Source of the DNA: Streptosporangiales bacterium
GTDB taxonomy: Bacteria; Actinomycetota; Actinomycetes; Streptosporangiales; Streptosporangiaceae
Assembly (NCBI GenBank): GCA_009380095.1
Contig: WHSL01000031.1
Location: 1 to 38,511, forward strand
DNA: 38,511 nt
Reading direction: 5' to 3'
The notes under the pieces were generated by a model. It had not been told where the DNA came from. It worked only from the letters and a program-made list of their open reading frames with translations, and made no database searches. Of the stretch, positions 25,127 through 32,788 are shown piece by piece (the first letter of the stretch is position 1; every line of letters starts with the position of its first letter). The translations under genes and the position numbers were made by a program.

Positions 25127-25663
25127 TCAGCCGAAGGAGAGGTGCAGGTCCTGGCGCCCTTCCGGGTCGGCGGGGTTGCGCAAGATGTCCAGCAGGCGCG
25201 GCCCTGCGGGGACCACCACGCCGACGGCGCCCGCCTCGGCCGCCTCCCGCAGCGACTCGCGCCACGCGGCGCGCCCCCGCGGGACGGCAACGTCGGCCCA
25301 GCGCCGCCCTTCCGGGAGCACGCCCTCGGCCTCCGGCACGACGAGCCGGTCCCGCCCGATCGCCTGGATCGTGGCCAGCACCGGCTCCTCCGGCGCCCGG
25401 GCCGTCACCAGCACCAGCATCGCCCGGTACGTAACCGCCGCGAGCGCGGCCACGAGCGCGCCCGCGTCCATCCCGGGCTCGGGATCACCGATCCACAGCG
25501 CGTGAGCGCCCGCGGTCTCGTACGCCTCCGCCTCCCGCAGCCATTCGGCCACGTCGGCCGCGGGCGCCAGCCGCACGCCCACCTCGAGCGGCGCCGCGGG
25601 TGCGGGTTCGGCCGGGGGGCCGTGCTCGTCCTCGGACGGGGTGGGCGGGTCGGTGTCGGACAT
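25127..25663 (-). CDS. Hypothetical protein, luciferase-like TIM-barrel fragment
   Basis: A 178-residue protein. The first about 25 residues are Pro/Glu-rich and disordered. The rest alternates strands and helices: LEVGVRLAPAADVAEWLREAE, AHALWIGDPEPGMDAGALVA, TYRAMLVLVTARAPEEPVLA, GRDRLVVPEAEG. These recall the first half of F420- or FMN-dependent luciferase-like enzymes (about 300 residues). It is shorter and lacks recognisable flavin-site residues, so the assignment is tentative. ATG 25663 follows GAGGACCCAATG. The gene is 12 nt downstream of a membrane-protein gene on the same strand and may be co-transcribed with it. Confidence 0.6.
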   Translation of the reverse strand: MSDTDPPTPSEDEHGPPAEPAPAAPLEVGVRLAPAADVAEWLREAEAYETAGAHALWIGDPEPGMDAGALVAALAAVTYRAMLVLVTARAPEEPVLATIQAIGRDRLVVPEAEGVLPEGRRWADVAVPRGRAAWRESLREAAEAGAVGVVVPAGPRLLDILRNPADPEGRQDLHLSFG

Positions 25664-25675
25664 TGGGTCCTCGAT

Positions 25676-26347
25676 TCAGCCCGTGGATGCCGGGGCGCGG
25701 TCATCGCGCGCCCGCTCCTCGCCGAAGTGGCCGACGACGATCGCGCTCAGCAACAGGATCACACAGCCGGCGATGAGTGGGGTGAGCAGGACCGCGCGTC
25801 CGAGTACGAGCAGCCCGGCCGCCGCGGCGACCGCGCAGCACGTCACGAAGAGTGGCGGCCGGTTCAGCGTCAGGAACGGGCCCAGGTTCGCGAGGCCCAC
25901 GATCAGGCCCAGCACCAGGGCCGACGAGGAGTACGCGTCCGACAGCCCGGCGACGACGCTGAACGGCGCCTGCAGCACGAGCGGCGCCGCACCGAGCCAG
26001 GCGAGGTCGCGGGCGGCCGCCCGGCGCACCTCCCCCTTCGGCGCGCGGCCGGACACACTGCGCACGATCCGTACCGTGGCCACACAGAACACGGTCCCCG
26101 CCAGGGCGGCGGCCAGCAGCACGCCGGGGAAGAGGTAGGTGATGCCGTCCGGGCAGACCCAGGCCGTCTCCCCCGCCGCGGCCGGCTGCCCGGTGCAGCC
26201 CAGGTGCAGCGTGTCCCGCAGCAGGCCGACGAGGATCGGGCCGAGCATGACCAGGATCGGCCCCACGGCGGCACAGCTCAGCACCGCGGCCACGAGCAAC
26301 CGCCCACGATAATGGGGCAGCCGCACGCGAAGGGGGGCGTCGTACAC
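25676..26347 (-). CDS. Integral membrane protein of unknown function
   Basis: A 223-residue protein with about six hydrophobic helices (e.g. LLVAAVLSCAAVGPILVMLG; YLFPGVLLAAALAGTVFCVA; SALVLGLIVGLANLGPF; LIAGCVILLLSAIVVGHF). Between the first two helices is an outside loop with two Cys (HLGCTGQPA...AWVCPDG) that could form a disulfide. A basic cytoplasmic loop (SGRAPKGEVRRAAARD) follows helix 2 or 3. The family was not recognised. It lies 12 nt upstream of the hypothetical gene at 25127-25663. Confidence 0.7.
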   Translation of the reverse strand: MYDAPLRVRLPHYRGRLLVAAVLSCAAVGPILVMLGPILVGLLRDTLHLGCTGQPAAAGETAWVCPDGITYLFPGVLLAAALAGTVFCVATVRIVRSVSGRAPKGEVRRAAARDLAWLGAAPLVLQAPFSVVAGLSDAYSSSALVLGLIVGLANLGPFLTLNRPPLFVTCCAVAAAAGLLVLGRAVLLTPLIAGCVILLLSAIVVGHFGEERARDDRAPASTG

Positions 26348-26401
26348 GCCTGCGAGTATGACGCCCCGGCCCCACCCTGTCGCCCCGCGTACCCCCGGGC
26401 T

Positions 26402-26952
26402 TCACGCGAAGGCGTCGGCGTGCGCGGCGGCCCATTGGCCGAACGTGCGGGCCGGGTGGCCGGTCACTTCCTGGACCGTGGTGTTCACCTGGGAGTCGTC
26501 CAGCGATCCGGCGACGTAGAAGTCGAAGAACGCGTCGACGTACTCCACCGGCATGGTCCGCGACATCTCGGCGTGGGCCTCGTCGTCCGGCACCGCCTCG
26601 AAGCGCAGGTCACGCTGCAGGACCTTGGCGAGGACACGCACCCGGTCGGCGGGCGGCAAAGCCTCCGGACCCGTCAGCCGGTCCGGCCCTGGTGTCCCTC
26701 CCGCGCGAACGCCTCCACCGCGACGGACGCGACGTCGGATGGGTCGATGCTCGCGATGGGCACTCCGGCGAACGGTGCCCGTACGACGTCCCCCGCCGCC
26801 ACCTGCGGAACCCACTGCAGGGCGTTGGACATGAAGCCGCTCGGCCGCAGGATCGTCCAGTCCAGCCCGGACGCCCGCACGAGGTTCTCCGACTCGGCCA
26901 TGCGCACCACCTCGGAGCCCACGTTCCCCGTCGCACGGGTCACCGTGATCAT
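26402..26952 (-). pseudogene. NmrA-like NAD(P)-binding protein, deleted and frameshifted
   Basis: The start is family-like (MITVTRATGNVGSEVV, with Arg where the Rossmann GxxGxxG first Gly stands). It then jumps in frame near 26900-26908 to MAESENLVRASGLDWTILR, skipping about 90-100 residues normally between. The next motifs are typical: PSGFMSNALQWVPQ, APFAGVPIASIDPSDVA. Near 26678-26684 the frame breaks (GRT, then RLTGPEALPPADRVR in another frame). A loss of four bases at a short ACC repeat would explain this. The C-terminus then reads to the stop at 26402. ATG overlaps the TioE-like gene stop by 4 nt, so it was its operon partner. It is non-functional as written. Confidence 0.82.
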
Positions 26953-27743
26953 CCGCGGCCTCCCGCCGTCGCCGTGCGGTCCTTCTTACCGTCCGCCAGG
27001 TAGGTGTGGAGGAGGGCGGAGGCCTCGAGCATGGCGGTGGCGCGGGCGGTGAGCTCGTCCTGGCGGCGGGCGATCGCCGCGCGCAGGGCCTCGCTCGAGC
27101 CCTCGCGGCGCAGCCCGTGCATCACCGGGGCGATCTGCGGCAGCGGGTAGTGCAGCCGCCGCAGCATGTCGATCATGCGGGCGTCGCGCAGGTCGGCCGC
27201 GCCGTACGTGCGGTAGCCGGTGACGCGGTCGCGCCCCGGCCGGAGCAGGCCGGCCGCCTCCCAGACCCGCAGCGCCGAAGGCCGTACGCCGAGCCGCCCG
27301 GCCACGTCCCCGATCGCCAGCCCACCCCGCGCTCCCCCATCCCCGGACGGCCGCCCTCCCGACCCGCCATCGCGCCCCTCGCCGCCGTCCGGCGGCCGGT
27401 CGCCGTCGACCTCCTGGGCGGCCACGGTCTCCAGGGCCTCGCTCGTCGCGCGCAGGTTGCGCCGCTGCTCGTGCAGGTCGGCATGGCCGGCGTCGATCAC
27501 GGCGAGCGCGGCGGGAACGTCGCCCCGGTGCACCGCCAGCATGATCGCCCGCGCCCGTTCGATCCCGTGCCCCCGCATCAGCGCCCGGTACGTGAGCAGG
27601 GCATGCCGATGCCGCGCCACGTACCGGCGATACCCGGACGGCGTCCGCTCCGTGGGCGGCAGGAGCCCCGCGTCCTCATAGTTACGGACCTGCTGGGTCG
27701 AGATCCCCGCGGCACGCGCCAGGTCGACGGGCCGCAGCGTCAC
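26949..27743 (-). CDS. Double-MerR (TioE-like) regulator
   Basis: A 264-residue protein carrying two complete MerR DNA-binding domains. The first (about 1-70) has LRPVDLARAAGISTQQVRNY and GLLPPTERTPSGYRRY. The second (about 141-210) has LAIGDVAGRLGVRPSALRVW and GLLRPGRDRVTGYRTYGAAD. A Gly/Asp-rich linker (about 113-140) separates them. This arrangement is that of TioE-family regulators, named from the thiocoraline cluster. The start GTG 27743 has GAGGA about 8 nt before it; an upstream GTG at 27779 is open but lacks a site. It is divergent from a UvrA-like drug-resistance gene, the probable target, and overlaps the NmrA-like remnant by 4 nt. Confidence 0.86.
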   Translation of the reverse strand: MTLRPVDLARAAGISTQQVRNYEDAGLLPPTERTPSGYRRYVARHRHALLTYRALMRGHGIERARAIMLAVHRGDVPAALAVIDAGHADLHEQRRNLRATSEALETVAAQEVDGDRPPDGGEGRDGGSGGRPSGDGGARGGLAIGDVAGRLGVRPSALRVWEAAGLLRPGRDRVTGYRTYGAADLRDARMIDMLRRLHYPLPQIAPVMHGLRREGSSEALRAAIARRQDELTARATAMLEASALLHTYLADGKKDRTATAGGRG

Positions 27744-27781
27744 CTCAGGGTTCCTCGGCGATTTGAAGGTTCGCACCACAG

Positions 27782-27831
27782 GAACACTCTAGATCAGATG
27801 ATCGCGCCGAGACCTCGTACAGAACTCTAGA
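27782..27831. promoter_or_regulatory. Divergent promoter region with repeated GAAC/TCTAGA
   Basis: GAACACTCTAGA (27782-27793) and GAACTCTAGA (27822-27831) are near-direct repeats, 40 nt apart, in the short space between the TioE-like gene and the UvrA-like gene. TCTAGA is itself a palindrome and a possible -10 core. They are the best candidates for binding sites of the double-MerR protein, which has two DNA-binding domains. Confidence 0.5.
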
Positions 27832-27832
27832 C

Positions 27833-28800
27833 ATGGACTTCAATGAGAAACTTGAAGGCATGAACGACGGAGATGAAACACCGAAACGGCCGCACGGGCC
27901 ACCGGGCCCGGCGGTCCGCGAGGCCGACCGGCACGACATGATCGAGGTCCGCGGCGCCCGGGAGAACAACCTCGCCGACATCTCGGTGGACGTTCCCAAG
28001 CGCCGCCTGACCGTCTTCACCGGCGTCTCCGGCTCCGGCAAGTCCTCCCTGGTGTTCGCCACCATCGCCGCGGTACGGCGACCGACGCGCTCACCATGCT
28101 GCGCATCGTCTTCAGCCGGCTCGGCGAACCGTACGTGGGCCCGTCCAGCGCGTTCTCCTTCAACATCCCCGCCGGGCAGTTCCACGGCGAGGTGGAGCTG
28201 CAGCGCGGCGACGGAGAGCAGGCCTCCACCGAGGGCACCGTGCACGACGGCATGTGCCCGCGCTGCGAGGGGCTGGGCAAGGTCGCCGACGTCGACGTCG
28301 ACCGGCTCATCGACCGCGACCTCTCGCTGAACGAGGGCGCGATCACCGTCCCCGGCTTCCAGGTCGACGGCTGGTACTGGCGGGTGCTGGCCGAGTCCGG
28401 ATTCGTGGACCCGGACCTCAAGCTGCGCGACTACACCCCGCGGCAGTGGCAGGACTTCCTGTACAAGCCGGCCACCAAGATCCGGTCCGGCGGCGTCAAC
28501 ACCAACTACGAGGGCCTCGTCGTCAAGGTCAGGCGCATCTACCTGACCAGGGACCGGGAGTCCCTGCGGCCGCACATCCGCACCTTCGTGGACCACGCCG
28601 TCACCTTCACCGCCTGCCCGGACTGCGGCGGCTCCCGGCTCAACGAGGCCGCGCGGTCCGCGCGGTCCGCGCGGATCAACGGCCGGAACATCGCCGAGTG
28701 CGCCGCCATGGAGATCCGCGACCTGACGGCGTTCGTCCGCGCCATCGACGACCCGTCGGTGGGCCCGATGCCCACCACGCTGAGCGAAACCCTCGACTCG
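27833..28800 (+). pseudogene. UvrA-like drug-resistance ATPase, two deletions
   Basis: This resembles the DrrC/TioU class, UvrA-related ATPases thought to release DNA-bound drugs. After [15 protein letters not shown] and Walker [13 protein letters not shown] (about 28023-28058) the sequence jumps near 28070 to [20 protein letters not shown] in another frame, losing about 60 residues. The middle is then intact, with zinc-type pairs CPRCEG and CPDCGG and the helical stretch NEGAITVPGFQVDGWYWRVL. At about 28800, after TTLSETLDS, it ends. The C-terminal half with the second signature and Walker B is missing, and an ABC-2 permease fragment begins at once. ATG 27833 is the first start; no good ribosome-binding site was seen, and ATG 27938 is another option. 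Confidence 0.85.
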
Positions 28801-28801
28801 C

Positions 28802-29386
28802 ATGTTCACCCCGGGCGTGATGATGATGTTCGCGCTGTTCGGTTCGCTGTTCGTCGGCTTCAGCATGATCAACGAGATCCGGAACGGCTACCTGGAGCGG
28901 CTCGCGGTCAGCCCCGCCTGGCGACCCGCGATCGTGCTCGGCCGTACGCTGCGCGACATGATCATCCTGGTGCTGCAGGCGCTGATCGTGATCGCGCTGG
29001 CCTGGGCGATGGGGATGCGCGCGAGCGGTGCCGGGCTCGTGCTGATGCTGCTGCTCATGGCGGCGACCGGGCTGCTGGCCTCCGGGCTCTCGTACGGCAT
29101 GGCGCTGGCGCTGCGGGACGAGAACGGCATGTCGCAGATCCCGCAGTTCTTCGCGCTGCCGCTGATCCTGCTCACCGGCATCATGCTGCCGATGTCGCTG
29201 GCGCCGGAGTGGATGCGCGCGGTCGCCCAGTTCAACCCGCTCTACCACTCGGTCGAGGCGGGCCGGGCGCTCTTCGACGGCCACCTCACGGATGCGAGCG
29301 TCCCGCTGGCGTTCGGCCTCACCCTGGTCCTCGGCACCCTCACCCTCACCTGGTCCGTCTCCAACATGAAGAAGCTCGCCGGCTGA
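28802..29386 (+). pseudogene. ABC-2 permease, C-terminal remnant
   Basis: 194 codons of a DrrB-like permease: MMMFALFGSLFVGFSMINEI, the loop NGYLERLAVSPAWRPAIVLG, three to four helices (e.g. MLLLMAATGLLASGLSYGMA), the motif FALPLILLTGIMLPMSLAP and EWMRAVAQFNPLYHSVE. About 70-90 residues of the usual N-terminus, with the first helix, are lost at the join with the UvrA-like gene. Its partner ATPase gene is also absent. ATG 28802 happens to open the frame but falls on the deletion join, has no ribosome-binding site, and should not be taken as a native start. Confidence 0.8.
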
Positions 29387-29396
29387 CCTGCTCCCC

Positions 29397-30226
29397 TCAG
29401 CCAGCGCGCGCGGCCTCCAGGTCGAGGGTGGCCGAGGTCCAGGTCACGTAGGCGAGGCCGTCGAACTCCCGCGCGGGCTCGCACGGGGTGGTGTTGAACC
29501 GGTACGACCGCCGGGCCACCTGCGCTCCGTACGACCGGGTGGGGTGAGGCCCGTACGCCCAGCGCCGCACCTCCTCCGGTGCCTCGTCCACGGCTCGCAG
29601 GTCCACCAGGTGGTCCACGGCCGTGGCCGCCGCCAGCCGTGCCTCCACACTGGCCGCCGGGGGCGGCCCCACATGGTTCGCCTCCGGCCGCCGGCTCCCC
29701 CTGCCCGGCCACGGGCCCGGGCGTACCCGGTGCGCGCGGAAGGAGCCCTCGCCGAACATGAGGCCCAGCGCGTAGTAGGCGTCGCCGTACCGGGCGCGCA
29801 GGTGCTCCCCCATGGCGAGCGCGCTCCCGTGCCGGGCCTTCGCGATGTGCCCGTTGTGCGCCCACAGCACGACCTTGGCCCGCGGATCCTCCAGCAGGCG
29901 GTCCACCGCCTCCGCCATGTACCGGTCGCGGGCCGCGAACACCGTGCGTTCCGGGTCGCGGTGCCGGCGCGGCCGGGTGACGAGGTCCGCGGCCCGGCAC
30001 AGGATGCGGGCGTGGCGCAGTACGCCCGCCGCGCCCGGTCCGTACCCCTCGAGGAAGGCCAGCAGATCCTCCGCCTCATCGACGAGGCGGCGTTCCGGGT
30101 CGGGGCGCGAGCCGGGGTACGCGGTCGCCAGCACGCCGAGCTCGTCCCGCAGGCGTGCCGTCCGGGACGGGGCGAGGACGCGCAGGAAGGCCTCGACGGC
30201 GGCCAGCGAGTCGCCGCAGCGCCGTC
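29397..30226 (-). pseudogene. Erythromycin esterase family protein, 5' truncated
   Basis: About 275 codons match the second part of EreA/EreB-type esterases, which open macrolide lactones. KVVLWAHNGHIAKARHG carries the two conserved His of the AHNxH motif, followed by MGEHLRARYGDAYYALGLMF and the C-terminal SYRFNTTPCEPAREFDGLAY. The N-terminal third with the essential Glu/His pair of this family is missing. In-frame homology can be followed up to about 30226 (CGDSLAAVEAFLRVLAPSR) and there meets a TetR remnant on the other strand. GTG 30134 could restart a shorter protein, but it would lack the catalytic base. Confidence 0.8.
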
Positions 30227-30499
30227 CGCGAGGAGGTCAGCACCGCCGCGGAGGCCCGCCGCAGCGGGCTCAGCGAGGCGGAGTGGATGGCGCGGAGCTA
30301 CCCGTACATCCAGGAGCTGTTGAAGAGCGGGGAGTACCCGATCTTCACGAAGATCGTGACGGAGGCGAGCCGGGTGCGGCTGAGCCGCGACGAGCAGTTC
30401 CGGTACGGGCTGGAGCGCGTCCTCGACTGCATCGCCGCGGCCCTCCCGCCGACGGCCGTACCGACGCACCGGGAGGGGCGGCAGGACCGCGCCGATTAG
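30220..30499 (+). pseudogene. TetR-type regulator, ligand-domain remnant
   Basis: About 93 codons of a TetR_C-type effector domain: GLSEAEWMARSYPYIQELL, SGEYPIFTKIVTEASRV, FRYGLERVLDCIAAAL. The N-terminal helix-turn-helix and first ligand helices, about 110-130 residues, are gone. The homology starts near 30220, against the truncated 5' end of the divergent esterase. The two were probably a regulator and its target with a shared promoter, now deleted. It ends 11 nt before the convergent TPR gene. Confidence 0.75.
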
Positions 30500-30510
30500 C
30501 GGGCGCCGGC

Positions 30511-31599
30511 CTACGGCTTGGGCCGGAGCTTGATCGCGGGGAGGTACACGCTCCGCGGGTCGATCACCCGGTCCATGTCGTATGCGAGGTGGGCACAGTC
30601 CGGGTGGCCGGAGTCCAAGGCGATCTGGTAGGCGGCGCGGGCCCCGGCGGCGTCGTACCGCGTCTTGAGCACGTGCCCCAGATTGATGGCCGCCATCGGG
30701 CACAGGTCCCGATGTCCCGAGTCGATGGCGGTCCGGAACGCGGCCACCGCCCCATCGGCGTCGTCCCGCTGGTGCAGCAGCAGGCCGAGCTGGTTGGCGG
30801 CCAGCGGCGCGTACTCCGGGTGACCCCGCTCGACGGTCTCCCGGTACGCGGCCTCGGCCGATTCGGCGCCGCCGTTCTCCTCCGCGGTGAACCCCCGGAC
30901 CAGCGCCTCCAGCCCGGAGTCGACGCCCCGCCGGTGCGCGGCCGTCACGGCCGGGTCGTCGCCGTACCGGTTGAACAGCCCGGCGATGTTCTCCCAGGCG
31001 GTGACCCGGGTCGCCGGCTCGTGCAGCTCGACGACCTGCTCGTACGCCTCGATGGCCCCGGCCAGGTCCCCGGCGGTCGCGCGCATCGCGCCGAGGTTGT
31101 TCCAGGCCTTCGCGCGCTCCTCCAGGTGGCCGGAGTCGATCACCTGCCGGTAGCGGGCCTCCGCCTCGGCGACCTCGCCGCGGGCGGCCAGCAGCACGCC
31201 CAGGTTGTTCCCGGCGACCGGGCCGTAGTGCGGGTGCGTGGACTCGGCCGCCTGCCGGTACGCCGCGCACGCCGCGTCGGTGTCCCCCGCCCGCTCCAGC
31301 GACAGGCCGAGGTTGAACGCGGCGATCGGCGCGTACAGCTCGTAGCCGGTCTCGACGGCCCTGCGGAACGCCGTACGGGACCGCTCAGGCTCGCCCTGCT
31401 CCTCCAGCAGCACGCCGAGGTTGAGCGCCGCCAGCGCGGTGTAGTGCACCTCGTCGCCGTCGATCGCCGCCTGGTAGGCGGCGTACGCGCCCGCGACGTC
31501 CCCCCGGCGCTCCAGCTCCTCCGCGCGCTCGTACAGCGCCGCCGGCGTGGCCGGCGTGGGAGGGGCGGCCTGGTGGGCACGTCGTCGAAACCAGCGCAT
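30511..31599 (-). CDS. Tetratricopeptide repeat protein
   Basis: A 362-residue protein made of about nine to ten TPR units of 34-36 residues. Each shows the A-x-x-NLG-x-LL pattern (LAALNLGVLLEEQGEPERS; IAAFNLGLSLERAGDTDAA; VAGNNLGVLLAARGEVAEA; LAANQLGLLLHQRDDADGA) and a DSGH or ETGY turn between units. The N-terminus is basic (MRWFRRRAHQ), with no signal peptide or helix, so the protein is cytoplasmic. ATG 31599 has GGAGG 9 nt upstream; the longer open frame is not coding-like. It is probably a protein-interaction scaffold. It is divergent from the DUF2332 gene, with 193 nt between that must hold both promoters; no clear boxes were seen. Confidence 0.88.
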   Translation of the reverse strand: MRWFRRRAHQAAPPTPATPAALYERAEELERRGDVAGAYAAYQAAIDGDEVHYTALAALNLGVLLEEQGEPERSRTAFRRAVETGYELYAPIAAFNLGLSLERAGDTDAACAAYRQAAESTHPHYGPVAGNNLGVLLAARGEVAEAEARYRQVIDSGHLEERAKAWNNLGAMRATAGDLAGAIEAYEQVVELHEPATRVTAWENIAGLFNRYGDDPAVTAAHRRGVDSGLEALVRGFTAEENGGAESAEAAYRETVERGHPEYAPLAANQLGLLLHQRDDADGAVAAFRTAIDSGHRDLCPMAAINLGHVLKTRYDAAGARAAYQIALDSGHPDCAHLAYDMDRVIDPRSVYLPAIKLRPKP

Positions 31600-31792
31600 G
31601 GGGGTGGGCCTCCGGATCGGTCGTCTCGCTACCCGCTGAGCGCAGGCTAGCGGGGCCGCCCGGGAGCGGTCCCGGGAGCGGCGTACGGCCCCCGGACGGG
31701 CTGTGGCGTTGCCGACATCGGGCCCCGGCGCTCTTTCGCACCAGGGCGCGGCGGAGCACGCTCGGAGCGGAGGACGGAAGACGGGAGGCGCG

Positions 31793-32764
31793 ATGGAGTC
31801 GGCCGATCCCGCGCGGACCACCGCGGACCGGTACCGCCGGTTCGCCGAGTGGGAGGCGCCCGGCGTGTCGGAGACGTACGGCGAGCTGGCCGGCGGTGTC
31901 GCCGCCGACCCGGAGCTGATCGCCCTGCTGGACGGCCTGCCCTCGGCCAAGCGGCAGCCCAATCTGCTGTTCGGCGCGGTCCGCTTCCTCGACGGCCCGG
32001 TCCGGGACTACGCCGCGTTCCGCGCCTGGACGCGCCGCCACTGGGACCGGATCCGCGCGGTCATGCTGGAGCGCCGTACGCAGACCAACGAGCCGGGTCG
32101 GTGCGCCACCCTGCTGCCGCTGCTCGCCACGCTTCCGGAACCGCTGGCGCTGATCGAGGTGGGCGCCTCCGCCGGGCTCTGCCTCTACCCCGACCGGTAC
32201 GCCTACTCCTACGACGGCCGCCCGCCGATCGGCCCGGACGGGGCCGTGGTGCTGGGCTGCGCGACCACCGGGCCGGTCCCGCTGCCGGCCCGCCCGCCGG
32301 CCGTGGCCTGGCGGGCCGGGATCGACCTCAACCCGCTCGACGTACGCGACCCGGACGCGGTGCGCTGGCTGGACAGCCTCATCTGGCCGGAACACGAGCA
32401 CCGCAGGGAGCGGCTGCGCGCGGCCGTACGGATCGCCGCCGCGGACCCGCCGCACCTGGTACGCGGCGACCTCAACCGGGCACTCGCCGACCTCGTGGCA
32501 CGCGTACCGGACGGGGCGACCCCGGTGATCTTCCACAGCGCGGTACTCCCCTACATGGCGCCGGCGGACCGGGAGCGGTTCGCCGGGACCGTACGGGACC
32601 TGCCCGGGCACTGGGTCGCCAACGAGGCACCGGAGGTGCTACCGGAGATCGGCCGGGCCGCTCCCCCGCCGCCCGCGCACGAGGCGGTGTTCGTGCTCGC
32701 GCTGGACGGCCGGCCCGTCGCCTTCACGGGCCCGCACGGCCGGTCCCTGCGCTGGTTCGGCTGA
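31793..32764 (+). CDS. DUF2332 family protein
   Basis: A 323-residue cytoplasmic protein of a family frequent in actinobacteria and of unknown role. Recognisable stretches are RRFAEWEAPGVSETYGELA at the start, LPSAKRQPNLLFGAVRFL, TQTNEPGRCATLLPLLA, and LIEVGASAGLCLYPDRYAY, a Gly-rich loop that recalls the SAM-binding motif of methyltransferases. Later come WRAGIDLNPLDVRDPDAVRW and PVIFHSAVLPYM. A methyltransferase-like fold is plausible but unproven. The start is ATG 31793 with GGGAGG 5 nt upstream. Confidence 0.88.
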   Translation: MESADPARTTADRYRRFAEWEAPGVSETYGELAGGVAADPELIALLDGLPSAKRQPNLLFGAVRFLDGPVRDYAAFRAWTRRHWDRIRAVMLERRTQTNEPGRCATLLPLLATLPEPLALIEVGASAGLCLYPDRYAYSYDGRPPIGPDGAVVLGCATTGPVPLPARPPAVAWRAGIDLNPLDVRDPDAVRWLDSLIWPEHEHRRERLRAAVRIAAADPPHLVRGDLNRALADLVARVPDGATPVIFHSAVLPYMAPADRERFAGTVRDLPGHWVANEAPEVLPEIGRAAPPPPAHEAVFVLALDGRPVAFTGPHGRSLRWFG

Positions 32765-32788
32765 CCCGGGACCGGCCGCGGGCGCGCG

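Noticed and set aside
29444-31270. A 608-codon minus-strand ORF spanning the esterase and TPR genes.
   Set aside because: It is an out-of-frame shadow of both genes with no family resemblance.
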